A DNA stretch of 64,000 nt, taken from assembly GCF_904849725.1 (NCBI RefSeq), contig NC_058523.1, positions 206,673,689-206,737,688 on the forward strand, read 5' to 3'. A model generated the notes under the pieces. It was not told the origin of the DNA, ran no database searches, and was given only the letters and a program-made list of their open reading frames with translations. The stretch's first letter is position 1. Every line of letters begins with the position of its first letter. Positions 23,501 through 33,431 of the stretch are shown here, piece after piece. This DNA is from Hordeum vulgare subsp. vulgare (lineage: Eukaryota > Streptophyta > Magnoliopsida > Poales > Poaceae). The position numbers were made by a program, and so were the translations under genes.

Positions 23501-24031
23501 AGAAGGTGAAGCTCGCGCCGGCGCGGGAAAAGAAGGAGGAGGATGAGGACAAAGACTACCCAGACGACGACTCCAGTGACCACAAGTTTCAGAAGGCAAC
23601 GGATATGATGTGCCACAATGAAGGAGCATCGCTTCACTCTTCCCATCGCTGCACTGGCCAAGTTCATGGCAGCTTCCCACTACGCCTACAACACTCTGAA
23701 GATGCCTGGACTGGTCGGTGTCATCTTCATCAACGCCGACAAGATGGACACACTTGTGTGCACCAACCGCCTCTACCGGGAGGCAGTGGCGGAACCTGCC
23801 GCCAAGGCACCATCCCCGGAAGACAAGAATCCCGACAAGAGAGCTTCCCACGCTAATCCAGACAAGCACGCCACTCCAGAATACCTTGCTGCCGCCGAGG
23901 ACGCACCGGAAAGCTCCACTGCCCGGAACAAGAAATCCAGGGCTGCCATGCTAGTGACCAAGAAGGTACCCACCAGAGAGGACGGCACGGGTGGAACTTT
24001 CACCATAAGTACCAACCTTGATAGCAAATAG
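23501..24031 (+). pseudogene. Residual Gag-end / protease-to-RT linker of Tat pol
   Basis: Two overlapping frames: an acidic stretch ending SSDHKFQKATDMMCH, typical of the end of Tat Gag, then the linker containing ALAKFMAASHYAYNTLKMPG (the FMAVPHYAYLKLKMPG-type motif before reverse transcriptase). A TAG stop lies at about 24029-24031. Nearly all of gag and the protease core are missing between LTR A and here, so the copy has a large 5' internal deletion. Confidence 0.65.
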
Positions 24032-24990
24032 GAAAGCGCGCTCGTCGCCTTCCCGCGGGAGAATCTCGATGTTTTTGCATGGCAACCATCGAATATCCCC
24101 GGTGTTCCCAGGAAGGTGATTGAGGACCACCTCGCTGTCTGCCCCCATGCACGGCCGGACAAGCATAAGGTGAGGAAGCAAGCCCTAGAGCGGCAGGAGT
24201 TCATTATCGAGGAAATCAAGAAGTTAGAAGCAGCAGGACTCGTCAGAGGAGTCATCCATACCACATGGTTGGCCAATCCGGTTGTAGTGTGCAAGGCGAA
24301 CGGGAAGTGGCGGCTCTATATCGACTTTACCAATGTCAATAAAGCCTGCCCGAAAGACCGTTTTCCCTTGTCGCGCATCGACCAGATTGTGGACTCCACC
24401 GTTGGCTGTGACCTGATGTCCTTCCTCGATGCCTCCTTAAGGTATCACCAGATTTACATGGTCGAGGAAGATGAAGAGAAAACCGCCTTCATCACCCCCT
24501 GTGGCACGTACTACTTTGTATGAATGCCCTTCGAGTTGAAGAATGTCATCTCCACCTTTGCAAGAGTGATCCAGATTGGTTTTGAGCCCCAACTCCACAG
24601 GAACCTGGAAGCCTGCATGGACGATATAGTGGTCAAAACCAAGGACAAGCCAACACTCGTGCAAGACCTGGAAGAGATATTTGCCAACCTGCGCAAGATC
24701 AACGTCAAGCTCAACCCCGAAAAGTGCGTCTTTGGTGTTCCATCCGGCAGACTTCTCGGGTTCTTCGTGTACCAACGCGGCATCGAAGCAAACACCGACA
24801 AGATCAAAGCCATTGAACAAATCAAGGCACCGAAGAGTGTCAAGGATGTGCGAGCCTTGCCGACTGTGTAGCCGCACTGAGCAGGTTCATCTCCAAGTCT
24901 ATCGAGCGCGCCCTACCATTCTTCAAAATCTTGAAGAAGGCAGTACCAATGGTGTGGACCGCCGAGGCGGAAACGACGCTACAAGACCTG
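24032..24990 (+). pseudogene. Reverse transcriptase of the Tat Gypsy element (broken)
   Basis: In order: a segment ending VFAWQPSNIPGVPR, the priming region LEAAGLVRGVIHTTWLANPV, NGKWRLYIDFTNVNKACPKD, the FLDASLRYHQI motif (family: FLDAYSGYHQI), an in-frame TGA at 24521-24523 inside the conserved Y-x-x-MPFxLKN region, and the active-site motif at about 24614-24625. That motif reads C-M-D-D where the family has Y-x-D-D. A frameshift follows near 24860, within the stretch after APKSVKDVRALPT. The polymerase would copy element RNA into DNA, but this copy cannot work. Confidence 0.82.
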
Positions 24991-26265
24991 AAGTGATACC
25001 TTTCCTCTGCGCCAATCTTGGTAGCGCCTAAACCACAAGAACCACTGCTCCTGTACCTAGCGGCAACCAACCAAGTGGTTAGCGCCGCCCTGGTGGTGCA
25101 GAGGAGAGACGACGAAGATACACTGGCAAGGGAACCGCCATGAGATGAGGAAGCGCACACCAGCAACCAGGGACCCCCGGCAGAGTCCGGAGGTGATCAA
25201 GAGGAACCCCCGCGAGCAGGCGGGCTAGTGCAGAAGAAGAAGATGGTGCAACGCACGGTCTATTTTGTCAGTTCCCTCTTGCAGGGGGGCAGGTCGAGAT
25301 ACTCCGGGGTGCAAAAACTGCTTTTCGGCCTTCTCATGGCCTCAAGGAAGCTGCGCCGCTACTTCCAAGCACAAGAGATCACCGTCGTCACCCGCTTTCT
25401 GCTACAAAGGGTTTTGCGGAACCCCGATGCAACTGGCAGGATCGTGGAGTGGGTGTCGGAGTTGTCCAGCTTCGGCCTCAAGTTTGAAAGTACATCAACC
25501 ATCCAAAGCCGAGCTTTGGCAGAGTTTATTGCCGAATGGACCCCGTCACCAGACGAGGAAATACCAGAATCAAGCCTCCCGGGCAAGGAATCCAGCCAAG
25601 AATGGATCATGTACTTTGATGGAGTGTTCTCACTTCAAGGCGCTGGAGCCGGCGTGCTGCTGGTCGCGCCTACTGGAGAAAACCTCAAGTACGTAATCCT
25701 GATGCACTTTCCCCGAGAGAAGTCTACCAACAACACTGCCAAGTACGAAGGGCTGCTTGGCGGCCTCAAGATCGTGGCAGATCTAGGGATCAGGAAGCTC
25801 ATCGTCAGAGGAGACTCACAGCTGGTAGTCCGGCGAGTCAACAAGGACTACCAGAGCCCATTGGTGGAAGCTTACGTGGAGGAAGTGAGGAAGTTGGAAG
25901 AGCGCTTCGATGGTCTACAGACGGAGCAAGTCCCCCGTGCCAAAAACACCATCGTCGACGACCTCTCGAAGCGCGCAGCCCTTAAGTTACCTGTGGAACA
26001 GTACTTTTGTGCTATGACTAACTCAACCTTCCATGGCACCATCCACCAAGCCAGAAAAGAGGAGGAATCTCAACTCCAGCAAGTACTTTCCGACAGACTT
26101 GCCAAGGAGCCCCAACAAGGATCTTGTCGTAAAGGAAGCTGCCGGGGAAGATACAAAGCCTGCCGGGAAATACACCACCCTGACAGAGGACATGCCTTTA
26201 GTCCTTGTCATCAAACCTCAGGCTCTGGCATGGGCACAACACATAGTCCGGTACCTCTAGATTAG
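24991..26265 (+). pseudogene. Dual RNase H region of the Tat Gypsy element
   Basis: The RT-linked RNase H (about 25000-25500) is decayed: an in-frame stop lies near 24993, and the conserved TD of VVTD reads TR (about codon 56 of the frame starting 25228). A second, archaeal-like RNase H typical of the Tat lineage spans about 25600-25990. It is well kept, with MYFDG (D131 of that frame), N-T-A-K-Y-E-G (E174), RGDSQLV (D196) and a VDDLSK motif (D244/245), so all four acidic residues are visible. The duplicate RNase H is the best lineage marker here. The frame then runs out of the conserved region before 26265. Confidence 0.82.
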
Positions 26266-26309
26266 GGACCTCCCCGAAGAGCAGGAAAAGCAGAAAGAGT
26301 AGCCCATCA

Positions 26310-27447
26310 GTCCAGCATGTACCAATTCGTGGATGATGCCCTATACAGAAGGCGACTGAACGACGTGAAACTCAAGTGCATCCCCCAAGAGGAAGGACTG
26401 GAGCTGTTGGCCGAGATACATGGAGGGATATGTGGCTCACACATTGGGTCGAGATCCCTTGTCGACAAGGCGTTTCGGCAAGGCTTCTTCTGGTCCACGG
26501 CCCTCCAGGATGCAACTGCACTAGTAACCAAGTGTGAAGCGTGCCAGTTCCATTCAAGGAAGCTTCATCGGCCATTCCTCTTTCCTGGCCATTCTCGGTC
26601 TAGGGGCTCGATATTCTCGGCCCCTTCCCCCACACTGTCGGGAGCTTTGAGTACTTGTACGTCGCAATTGACAAGTTCACAAAGTGGCTAGAGGTGGAAC
26701 CAGTGAGGAAGGTGACCGCCCAATTAGTCGTCAAGTTCTTCAAAGGAATTGTCCGCCGTTTCGGGGTCCCGAACAGGGTCATCGTGGAAAACAGCACCCA
26801 ATTCACGAGCCGCGCCTTCATCCAGTACGCCCCAAGACCTCGGCAGCAAAATATGCTTCACTTCTGTTGCCCATCCAAGAAGAAATGGTCAAGCTGAAAG
26901 AGCAAACGCCGAAGTACTCCGGGGGCTCAAGACAAGAACTTTTGACAAGCTGCAAAGGCATGGTAAGCACTGGATTAATGAACTGCCGGCGGTTCTTTGG
27001 TTGATCAGAACGATGCCGAATCGAGCCACCAGCCAAACACCCTTCTCCCTGATCTATGAGGCAGAGGCGGTTCATTCCACAAAACTCATTTATGGGTCAC
27101 CCCTGGTGCTCACTTATGATGAGCTTGATCAAGAGCAAGTGCGTCAAGACGATGCAGTGCTCCTCGAGGAGACCCGGATTTAGGCGGCTGTGCGAGCCTC
27201 TCGCTATCAGCAAGCCTTGAGTCGCAATCATAGCCACAAGGTCCGAGCCAGAAGTCTTGAGGAAGGCGACCTTGTTCTTTGGCACGTTCAGTCGGCCAAC
27301 AATTCAAACAAGTTGTCGCGGAACTAGGAAGGCCCATATCGGGTAGTACGAGTCACTAGGACCGGAGCTGTCCACCTGGAGACCGAAGATGGCATAGCGG
27401 TGAGCAATTCCTGGATCATTAAACATCTTCGAAAGTTCTACCCGTAG
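26310..27447 (+). pseudogene. Integrase of the Tat Gypsy element (broken)
   Basis: The zinc-binding H-H-C-C domain is complete in the frame starting 26317 (H35, H42, C73, C76). The core follows in another frame from 26655: VAIDKFTKW holds the first catalytic Asp, but the second site reads VIVENSTQF, with Glu instead of Asp. After another frameshift near 26820, the third site (NGQAERANAE) follows. A TAG lies at about 27181, and a GPYRV-type C-terminal domain runs to a stop near 27447. Integrase would insert the DNA copy into the genome. This one has at least three breaks and a catalytic substitution. Confidence 0.8.
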
Positions 27448-28279
27448 GGAGAGGTTGCCGGGACTCCCAGCGACCACCTTTTGTACAATTCTTGTCGATG
27501 TTGCATGTAATCCTTTGTACAAAGCTAGACGAAGACCCTGTGCGCAGTTGAATAAAACATAGCGTTTCACAACATCATTTAGATTTCCATGTTAGATCAT
27601 ATGCATGCATAATGTAAGATTTTGTGAAGCACCTGAATTAATGGACTTCCAAGGTCCCAACACATATTTTCTATTCTTTCTTTTTTCTTAAAAAATATAT
27701 GCAACCCCGCGCACAAGTTTGCCAGGGGGAGAATATAGTGGGGACGCCCACGACAGCGGAAAGTACAAGGACGATCTACCCAAGACAAAAATAAGAACCG
27801 CAACCTAAAGATAAGTTGCAAATGCTTCAAGTAAGTCTTCGCGCAGATACAGCCCTCCCCTTTACGTGTCACCGACACATCTTGTATGGAAAACTTGTGC
27901 GTGAGGGAACTCCACCGCAAGCCTCCTAAACGTTGTCTCGGAGCGTGCTCGATAACTTAAGCGGCCCACCTCACGTGCCCCTTCTTCTTAAAAGAGCGTG
28001 CTCGACAACCTATGGGAAAACCCAGAAGGAGGCAAGGCACCTTGCCGATAGTGACGACTCCGGCAAGGGCCACCCCTCAGAAGCGCTTGCGGCAAAGCCA
28101 ATTGAGCTGGCAAACCCTCAGCAAAACACAAGGACAAACCATGCAAAAAGAGCAAGGGAGGAAGGTAATACTTATAAAAAATATCTAGTATATTACAATA
28201 CTAATAGTCATGAACAAGATACAGCAGCTCTTGGTTGAGAATTGCAGCAGCACGAGAACAAGAAGAATTAATCCCGGCA
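27448..28279. other. Spacer between integrase and antisense ORF
   Basis: No gene is seen. It includes an A/T-rich stretch (27670-27700) and the phrase GCGTGCTCGA twice (27940, 27992). In Tat elements this spacer separates pol from the antisense ORF. Confidence 0.55.
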
Positions 28280-31200
28280 CAGACCTTGCACCCTCTTGAT
28301 CTGGTCCACCTTGTCGACAATGGGCATGACCAGGTTCTCGAGTTCCTTGAGGTTCGCCTGTTTTGGCAGATGCCCGGGGTGAGGTCAATGCCGGGATTCT
28401 TTTATGACAACTTGGTGAGGACCTTGAGAAGGGCGCCTCGGCACAATCTTCGAGACTCATTTGCCAGACGCGCCACCTCGCCATCTTGAATCTGCTTCAA
28501 AGCGTCGATCACGCTTTCGAAGAACAGGGTCAGCTTGTCGCTTGGAGTCACCTCCGGGTCCAAGGAATAACCGAAGTCGTGGAGATCCATAGAAGACAGT
28601 TGCGCGGCGACCCCTTCTACGGTGTTGACAATACATTCCGTCCATAGCTCGACACCACGTATATAGCCCTCGCGGGCGGCGGAGATGGCCTGGAGCTGCT
28701 TCGTTACGCCAAGGAGTTTTTGAGCCAAGACCTCCTCGCAGGCCTTGGTTTCTTCAAGAGCCCGCTCCAGAGGAGCCAATTTATCCTGCAAGGCGGCAAG
28801 GGAGGCGTTGGTGGAGCAGAGTTGAGCACTCTTGTCGGAAAGGGCAGCTTGGGTCTCCGTCAAGTTAGAGAGAGCCTGCTCTCTCTCGGCTGTGAGGATG
28901 GAGGTCTCCTTGCCGAGGCCTTCAAGATCCTCTTCCAGCTTCTTCAACTTGCCGACAAGCTCCTCCCTGGCACCCTTGTCGGCGACCTCCTCCAACTTGC
29001 TGGCATGCTCCAAGGCTTGGGCGGCAAGGGCGTCCTTGTGCTGATCCATGAGCTCTTGGGTACGCTGCGCCACAAGCTTCTCAACTTCTTCCTTCTTGGC
29101 TCGAAGCCTGCCGTTGAGTGCCTTCTTGCGATCAGCGAGTTCCTACTCATGGGATTCGAGGCTGATCCGAAGCGCATTGAGGCGGGCGTCTTCCTCAGAG
29201 ATACGGCGTCGGGCCTTTTCCTCCTCCTTCCGTATGTCGTACGACTTTAGAAGGAGCTCGTCCTGATCGACCCTCAGCTTTTCGCGATCAACCTTCAACT
29301 CCTGGTGAGCCTCGGTGAAGTGGGTCCGCGTCTCCTCGAAGCGCTTCTCGAAGGCCTCCTCTGATGCCTCACAAACGCCGCCCGGGAGTCCAGTTTCTCC
29401 TTTCGAGCCTGATAAAGGGCCTGGATCTAACTGACGTTATCCCTCATGGACTGGAAGAGCTGCTTTTCGCTGAGCTTCCCGTCGCGGGCCTCTGACCCCC
29501 CCCCCCCACGATTGCGAGCCCAGCACTGGTGGAGACTTCGGCGTCAAAGCTCTCCCCCTCCATGGCTAACCTGGTGCGGCACACCCCTCGTGGGTTGATG
29601 TACCGACCCTCGCCGGCGCGAACGTACTCGCTGGCTTGCGGGGGCCCACACATATGAGGTTGGTCGCCACCAACATCCTCGCTGGCTGACCAAGGCCCTG
29701 GCATGGGAGGCTGGTCGCCACCAGCATCCTCACCGGCAAGAGGGGGATCCTCGTCCAGTACTGCCCCCTCAGCCTCGACGGCAGGAGAATCACCGGCGCG
29801 CGCTCCGGGTCCCTCGGCGAACTCCTCCATCGGTTCCTGGGTGGCCAGTTCCCACGCCTCCGCAGGAGACTCGCTCGCGGCAACCTTATCGGCCTCAACA
29901 ACCGCATCTCGCGCGGCCTCCTCAATGAGGGAGTCGGCATTCATGTCCTCCATAGGGGAGAAGCCTGAGGTACAAGATAAAGAAGAAGATGGTCAGAACG
30001 ACATGAGCATCCAGGGAAACATAAAAAACTCTCAGACATCCTTGTTCGGGACGCTTACCCTGGTCGAGATGGTGAGGGGTAGATGTCCCCTCTCCGACAA
30101 TATCGGTTGTCGGGGGCTCATCCTCAGACGTCACGGGCCTCGGCGACTCCCGCTAGGGGCTCTGCCGGAGGCTGGACACCGGGGCGATGGAAGCAGCCGG
30201 CAGGGCCTCTGAGGCACTCGTGGAAGAACCACCACCTGCCGTCACCTTGGCCCTCTTCGCCATCCTCTGGGCCAATGTCTCTGTGTCCCTGAGAAGAAGA
30301 ACCAGTACCTTATGAGTAAGAGCACAAGGCGAGGGGTTTGAAGAGGGTAAAGAGTCAGGCATGTACTCTTCCTCCTCCCCCGAGCTGAAGGCCGAGAAAT
30401 CAAAATCCACATCCCCCTGGACATCCGCCGGGGGAAACGCGGCTCTGGAACGCTTGACGGGGGCGATGGGCGGAATTTGCCGGACAAGGAGGTTGGAGCT
30501 GGTGTATCGAAGCACTCGTCTGGGCCTCTGGCGGGCTAAGGCTCCTCCTCCTCCTCCTCTGCGTTGGGTGCCTGTTCCTCTGACGGGCCCCCAGCCGCTG
30601 AGCTGATGGGCTCTTCGGCGAGCTCCTCCTCCTGTAGCGCCTCTTCATCGGACGCTCCCCGCTGCTTCAGCAAGGGCCCGCTCCTCGGCCCGGCTGGCGA
30701 TGTATGCCACCTCCTCGTCGGTGGTCTTCTCTTATGGGTTTTTCCGACAGGCAGTCAAATAAGGACAAGACATCCTCCTCCTTGGGCTCGATCCCAGTCG
30801 CAACTATGCCATGAGCATTACAATCCGGCATCATTGTCGTGAGCGCGCTTAAGGCAGAATTGTTGCACAAGGGTACGACGCCATGCGGCAGGCGAGGCCT
30901 TGTGTCTAACTTGAACAACTTCTGGCAAATGAAGGCATGCCCCATCATCGTGAGATTGTTGTTCAACCCGGTCCGCAGTCGCATGATGTCTGCATCATTC
31001 ACGAAGGCTGAGGCTACCCTGCCTCCCCTATTCTGGAGGGGGCGATGCGCGTGCGGATAAAATCGGCACCCACCATGTCTAACATCAACCCTACGGCCCT
31101 GAGACGCAGGATCCTATTGACGGCGACAGTCAGCTTCTTATCATCCGGGTCGAGGTCGCTCCAATGTTTGTCGTCGGAATCGATCTTGGTGGTCCTGGGC

Positions 31201-31731
31201 TCGCAGAAGGGCAGATACTTCTCCTCGTGGATCCAAAACCATTTCCCGCTCCATTCTTCCCAGTTCTCCCGAAGGGCCCCATCTAGATACATCTCCTTGC
31301 ATCCGGTCCTCGTAATCCAAGTGATGGAGCCCGAAAGAGCATACCCTCCCTCGATGCGAGGGATGAAATAGTGGCGGAAGATGGCGGTGTTGGGGGTGAT
31401 CCCGATGAAATTCTCGCAGAGATGCACGAATATAGACATGCATAGGTGTACATAATGTCGATGAAGAACTCAGAAAAGGACGGGTACATCGTGCAATAAA
31501 AGTAATCAGCAAATAAGGGATACATGTCTGGAGTACCACCAGCCTCTCCCGGGGTCACGCGGGTGGCCGGATGCGCCTTCGTCTTGGCCGCCCACATGTG
31601 TTGGTAGCGCTCCTTCGGGAAGAATGCGTCGGGCCCTGGGGAAAATAAGCGAGCTCCTTCCGCATCTTCGCCAACCCTTTCTCCGCAACAATAGGTTTCC
31701 CCTTCTTGCCTATGGCTCCCTTAGGCGCCAT
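28280..31731 (-). pseudogene. Antisense ORF, copy B, with coiled-coil C-terminus (broken)
   Basis: It runs from an ATG at 31731 (MAPKGAIGKKGKP) down to about 28402, opposite to pol. The N-terminal domain, like copy A, has ENFIGITPNTAIFRHYF (frame 31014-31439) and continues past the position where copy A has a stop. Frameshifts near 31010 and 30720 split it into at least three frames. The middle is acidic and proline/alanine-rich (29444-29953). The C-terminal 223-codon frame (28402-29073) is almost entirely charged heptad-like sequence (KLEEDLEGLGKE, LERALEETKACEE), a likely long coiled coil. A run of C at about 29497-29508 is a probable further frameshift site. Its role in the element is unknown; related antisense ORFs are reported in several plant Tat elements. 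Confidence 0.7.
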
Positions 31732-32139
31732 AACGACGGCAAAAGCTGCAGCCGTCCAGAGCGCGGCCTCAGAAGAAAAGGTGAGGGCGGGGAGAAAACT
31801 TCAGCTGGAAGAAGGAGGCGGCGGCGGTTTCGAGATTGAAAAAAGCTGGGAAAGGACGAATGGCTTGTGCGCTTGCATTTTCCCCTCTTATGCGGAGAGG
31901 GGTGGATGCACAGGCCGACCCTTGCATGCCCAACCAATGACTCAGCGCACGTGGCCACCTTGGCCACTGTGCGCACGCCTCCCCACTTCGCGCGTTCAAT
32001 GCGCGACATGGGGAAAGTATCGCTCATAACGGCTCCAAAGCTACAGAGAACCCTGCCATGGAAGCCCGTGCACCACTTTGGGCCTGGCCCAGCAACGCGC
32101 AGCGCGCGTGTGAGGCCCAGGCCCGGGGGCTCCTACCGG
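31732..32139. other. Region between antisense ORF B and LTR B, with polypurine tract
   Basis: No gene. It ends with GGCCCGGGGGCTCC (about 32120-32133), the likely polypurine tract priming plus-strand DNA, six bases before the LTR start. It is homologous to 17819-18229. Confidence 0.6.
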
Positions 32140-32300
32140 TGCACTAGAGACTAGGGTCCCTTGTGCCCCAGACTTGTGCACGGGCACCGGCAACGCCCCT
32201 GGCATCCACGCACGATGGAGACTGGCAGGAAGACAAACCAAGACCCACCGAGGCCACGCCCCCTCTCCGAGAGCGTAGAGTACAAGATCTCCAGATGCAA

Positions 32301-32525
32301 GGCCCCGGCAAGCCTTCCTTGCCGGGAATATTTGCAAGGCCCCGACAAGCCCTCCTTGCTGGGAACATTCGCAAGGCCCCGGCAAGCCCTCCTTGTCGGG
32401 AAGACTCGCAAGACCCCGGCAAGCCCTCCTTGCCGGGAAGGCTCGCAAAGATTCACAAGGCCCTGGCAAGCCCTCCTTGCCGGGAAGATGTTCAAGTCCC
32501 CGGCAAGCCCTCCTTGCCGGCAAGA
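32301..32525 (+). repeat. Tandem array of six GC hairpins in LTR B
   Basis: Units of about 36-47 bases with the core CCCCGGCAAGCCCTCCTTGC followed by CGGG: arms CCCGGCAAG and CTTGCCGGG around a CCCTC loop. Units begin near 32301, 32338, 32374, 32411, 32458 and 32494. The array lies upstream of the TATA box, in the U3-like part of the LTR. Confidence 0.88.
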
Positions 32526-32800
32526 TAACATAAATCCTTCGCAAGGACACCAGACCAGCGGTCTCCCTTCGCTCTCCAAGTGTCCTCCTCCGTTTCTACC
32601 ACAATCCCACCGCTCCAGCCCATCCTGCATGTACCAGCGCAAGACCCACGAGTCGATCCACCTGGATATGTGTCGCCACCACCTCGCTGCAGGTCAGGGG
32701 TGTGACAAGGCATTTACTGCCCCTGACATCACCGTAGAAGAAGAGTTGTGAACCCTGTTCACTATGCAACCCGTGAGCACACTGTTGGTGACCCCTTGCC

Positions 32801-32808
32801 TATAAAAG
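32801..32808 (+). promoter_or_regulatory. LTR B TATA box
   Basis: TATAAAAG in the same context as 23229-23236 in LTR A. A start about 30 bases downstream, near CTCATTCTCTACG, is plausible. Confidence 0.68.
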
Positions 32809-33074
32809 GAGGTCCAAGGCTCATTCTCTACGGGTTAGACTTTTTCGGATTTGAGACTCCCTAATCACCAACTAAGTTACTGTAGCAAATCACCCTACAG
32901 TAAGCACCCAATACAAACTAAGCAGGAGTAGGGTTTTACCCGCCAAGCGGCCTGAACCTGGGTAAACGACCTTGCCGGTGTTGATTGCTAGATCCGCTCT
33001 TGGCGCCACCTCTCTCCCTCAGCCGAACAAGCAAGGGACTCTTTGAGCTTACCATAGGTGTCGATTTCCCAACA

Positions 33075-33431
33075 CCGTGGAGAGATTGTACTATCAATCT
33101 TAGTTCGAGAGTGCCTCTTGAAGGGCTGTCCGAGTGACCGTACGAGATTCTCTGAGTGCCTCCCGAAGGGCTATGTATGACACTGTCCGAGAGACTGTCT
33201 GACTGCCTCTCAAAGGGTTGTCCAAGGAACTGGCAAGAAAGAACATCCTCGTAGTTGGGAGGTTTTTCATCCTATCCGCGGTGCTCTGCGCCGCCGATCT
33301 TCATCAACTGTACTTCTGCTGCACTACGATTCGACAATGATTAGATCAAAAACCTTGTATGCATCTCCATAGTGATCCTGGGCATGCTTGCAGTATTGAA
33401 TTTTTTTGTTTTCTGTCATGTTCCCCTACAA
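33075..33431 (+). mobile_element. Orphan LTR 3'-end-like fragment
   Basis: This ends with TTTTGTTTTCTGTCATGTTC then CCCTACA, the kind of 3' end seen on Copia LTRs. It contains the stretch CAACTGTACTTCTGCTGCAC. Internally, the phrase GAGTGCCTC(T/C)(T/C)GAAGGGCT recurs at about 33111 and 33154. No partner LTR, primer site or coding region was found next to it. Its left part is replaced by the Tat LTR, which suggests the Tat element inserted into or beside it. Confidence 0.4.

Larger units (their letters stand above)
16444..33074 (+). mobile_element. Tat-lineage Gypsy composite sharing a middle LTR
   Basis: Order on the plus strand: 3' internal part with an antisense ORF (16447-18229), LTR A (18230-18650 plus 23053-23500), protease linker/RT/RNase H/integrase (23501-27447), antisense ORF (28280-31731), LTR B (32140-33074). 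The segment 16447-18650 is homologous to 30450-32620, so the 3' half of the element exists twice. This is what unequal recombination between LTRs of two copies produces. Dual RNase H domains and a PF04195-like antisense ORF between pol and the 3' LTR place it in the Tat lineage. The 5'-most LTR is missing, as are the primer-binding site, gag and most of the protease. All genes are broken. Confidence 0.78.
32140..33074 (+). repeat. Tat LTR B (3' LTR), complete
   Basis: About 935 bp, from TGCACTAGAGACT to CCCAACA. It matches LTR A in both its parts. It is longer than LTR A (869 bp) because it keeps six instead of four hairpin units. The outer boundaries are inferred from homology with LTR A and TG...CA ends; no target duplication could be confirmed. 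Confidence 0.75.

Noticed and set aside
28720..29250. Plus-strand frame of 176 codons
   Set aside because: It is the shadow of the minus-strand coiled-coil part of the antisense ORF.
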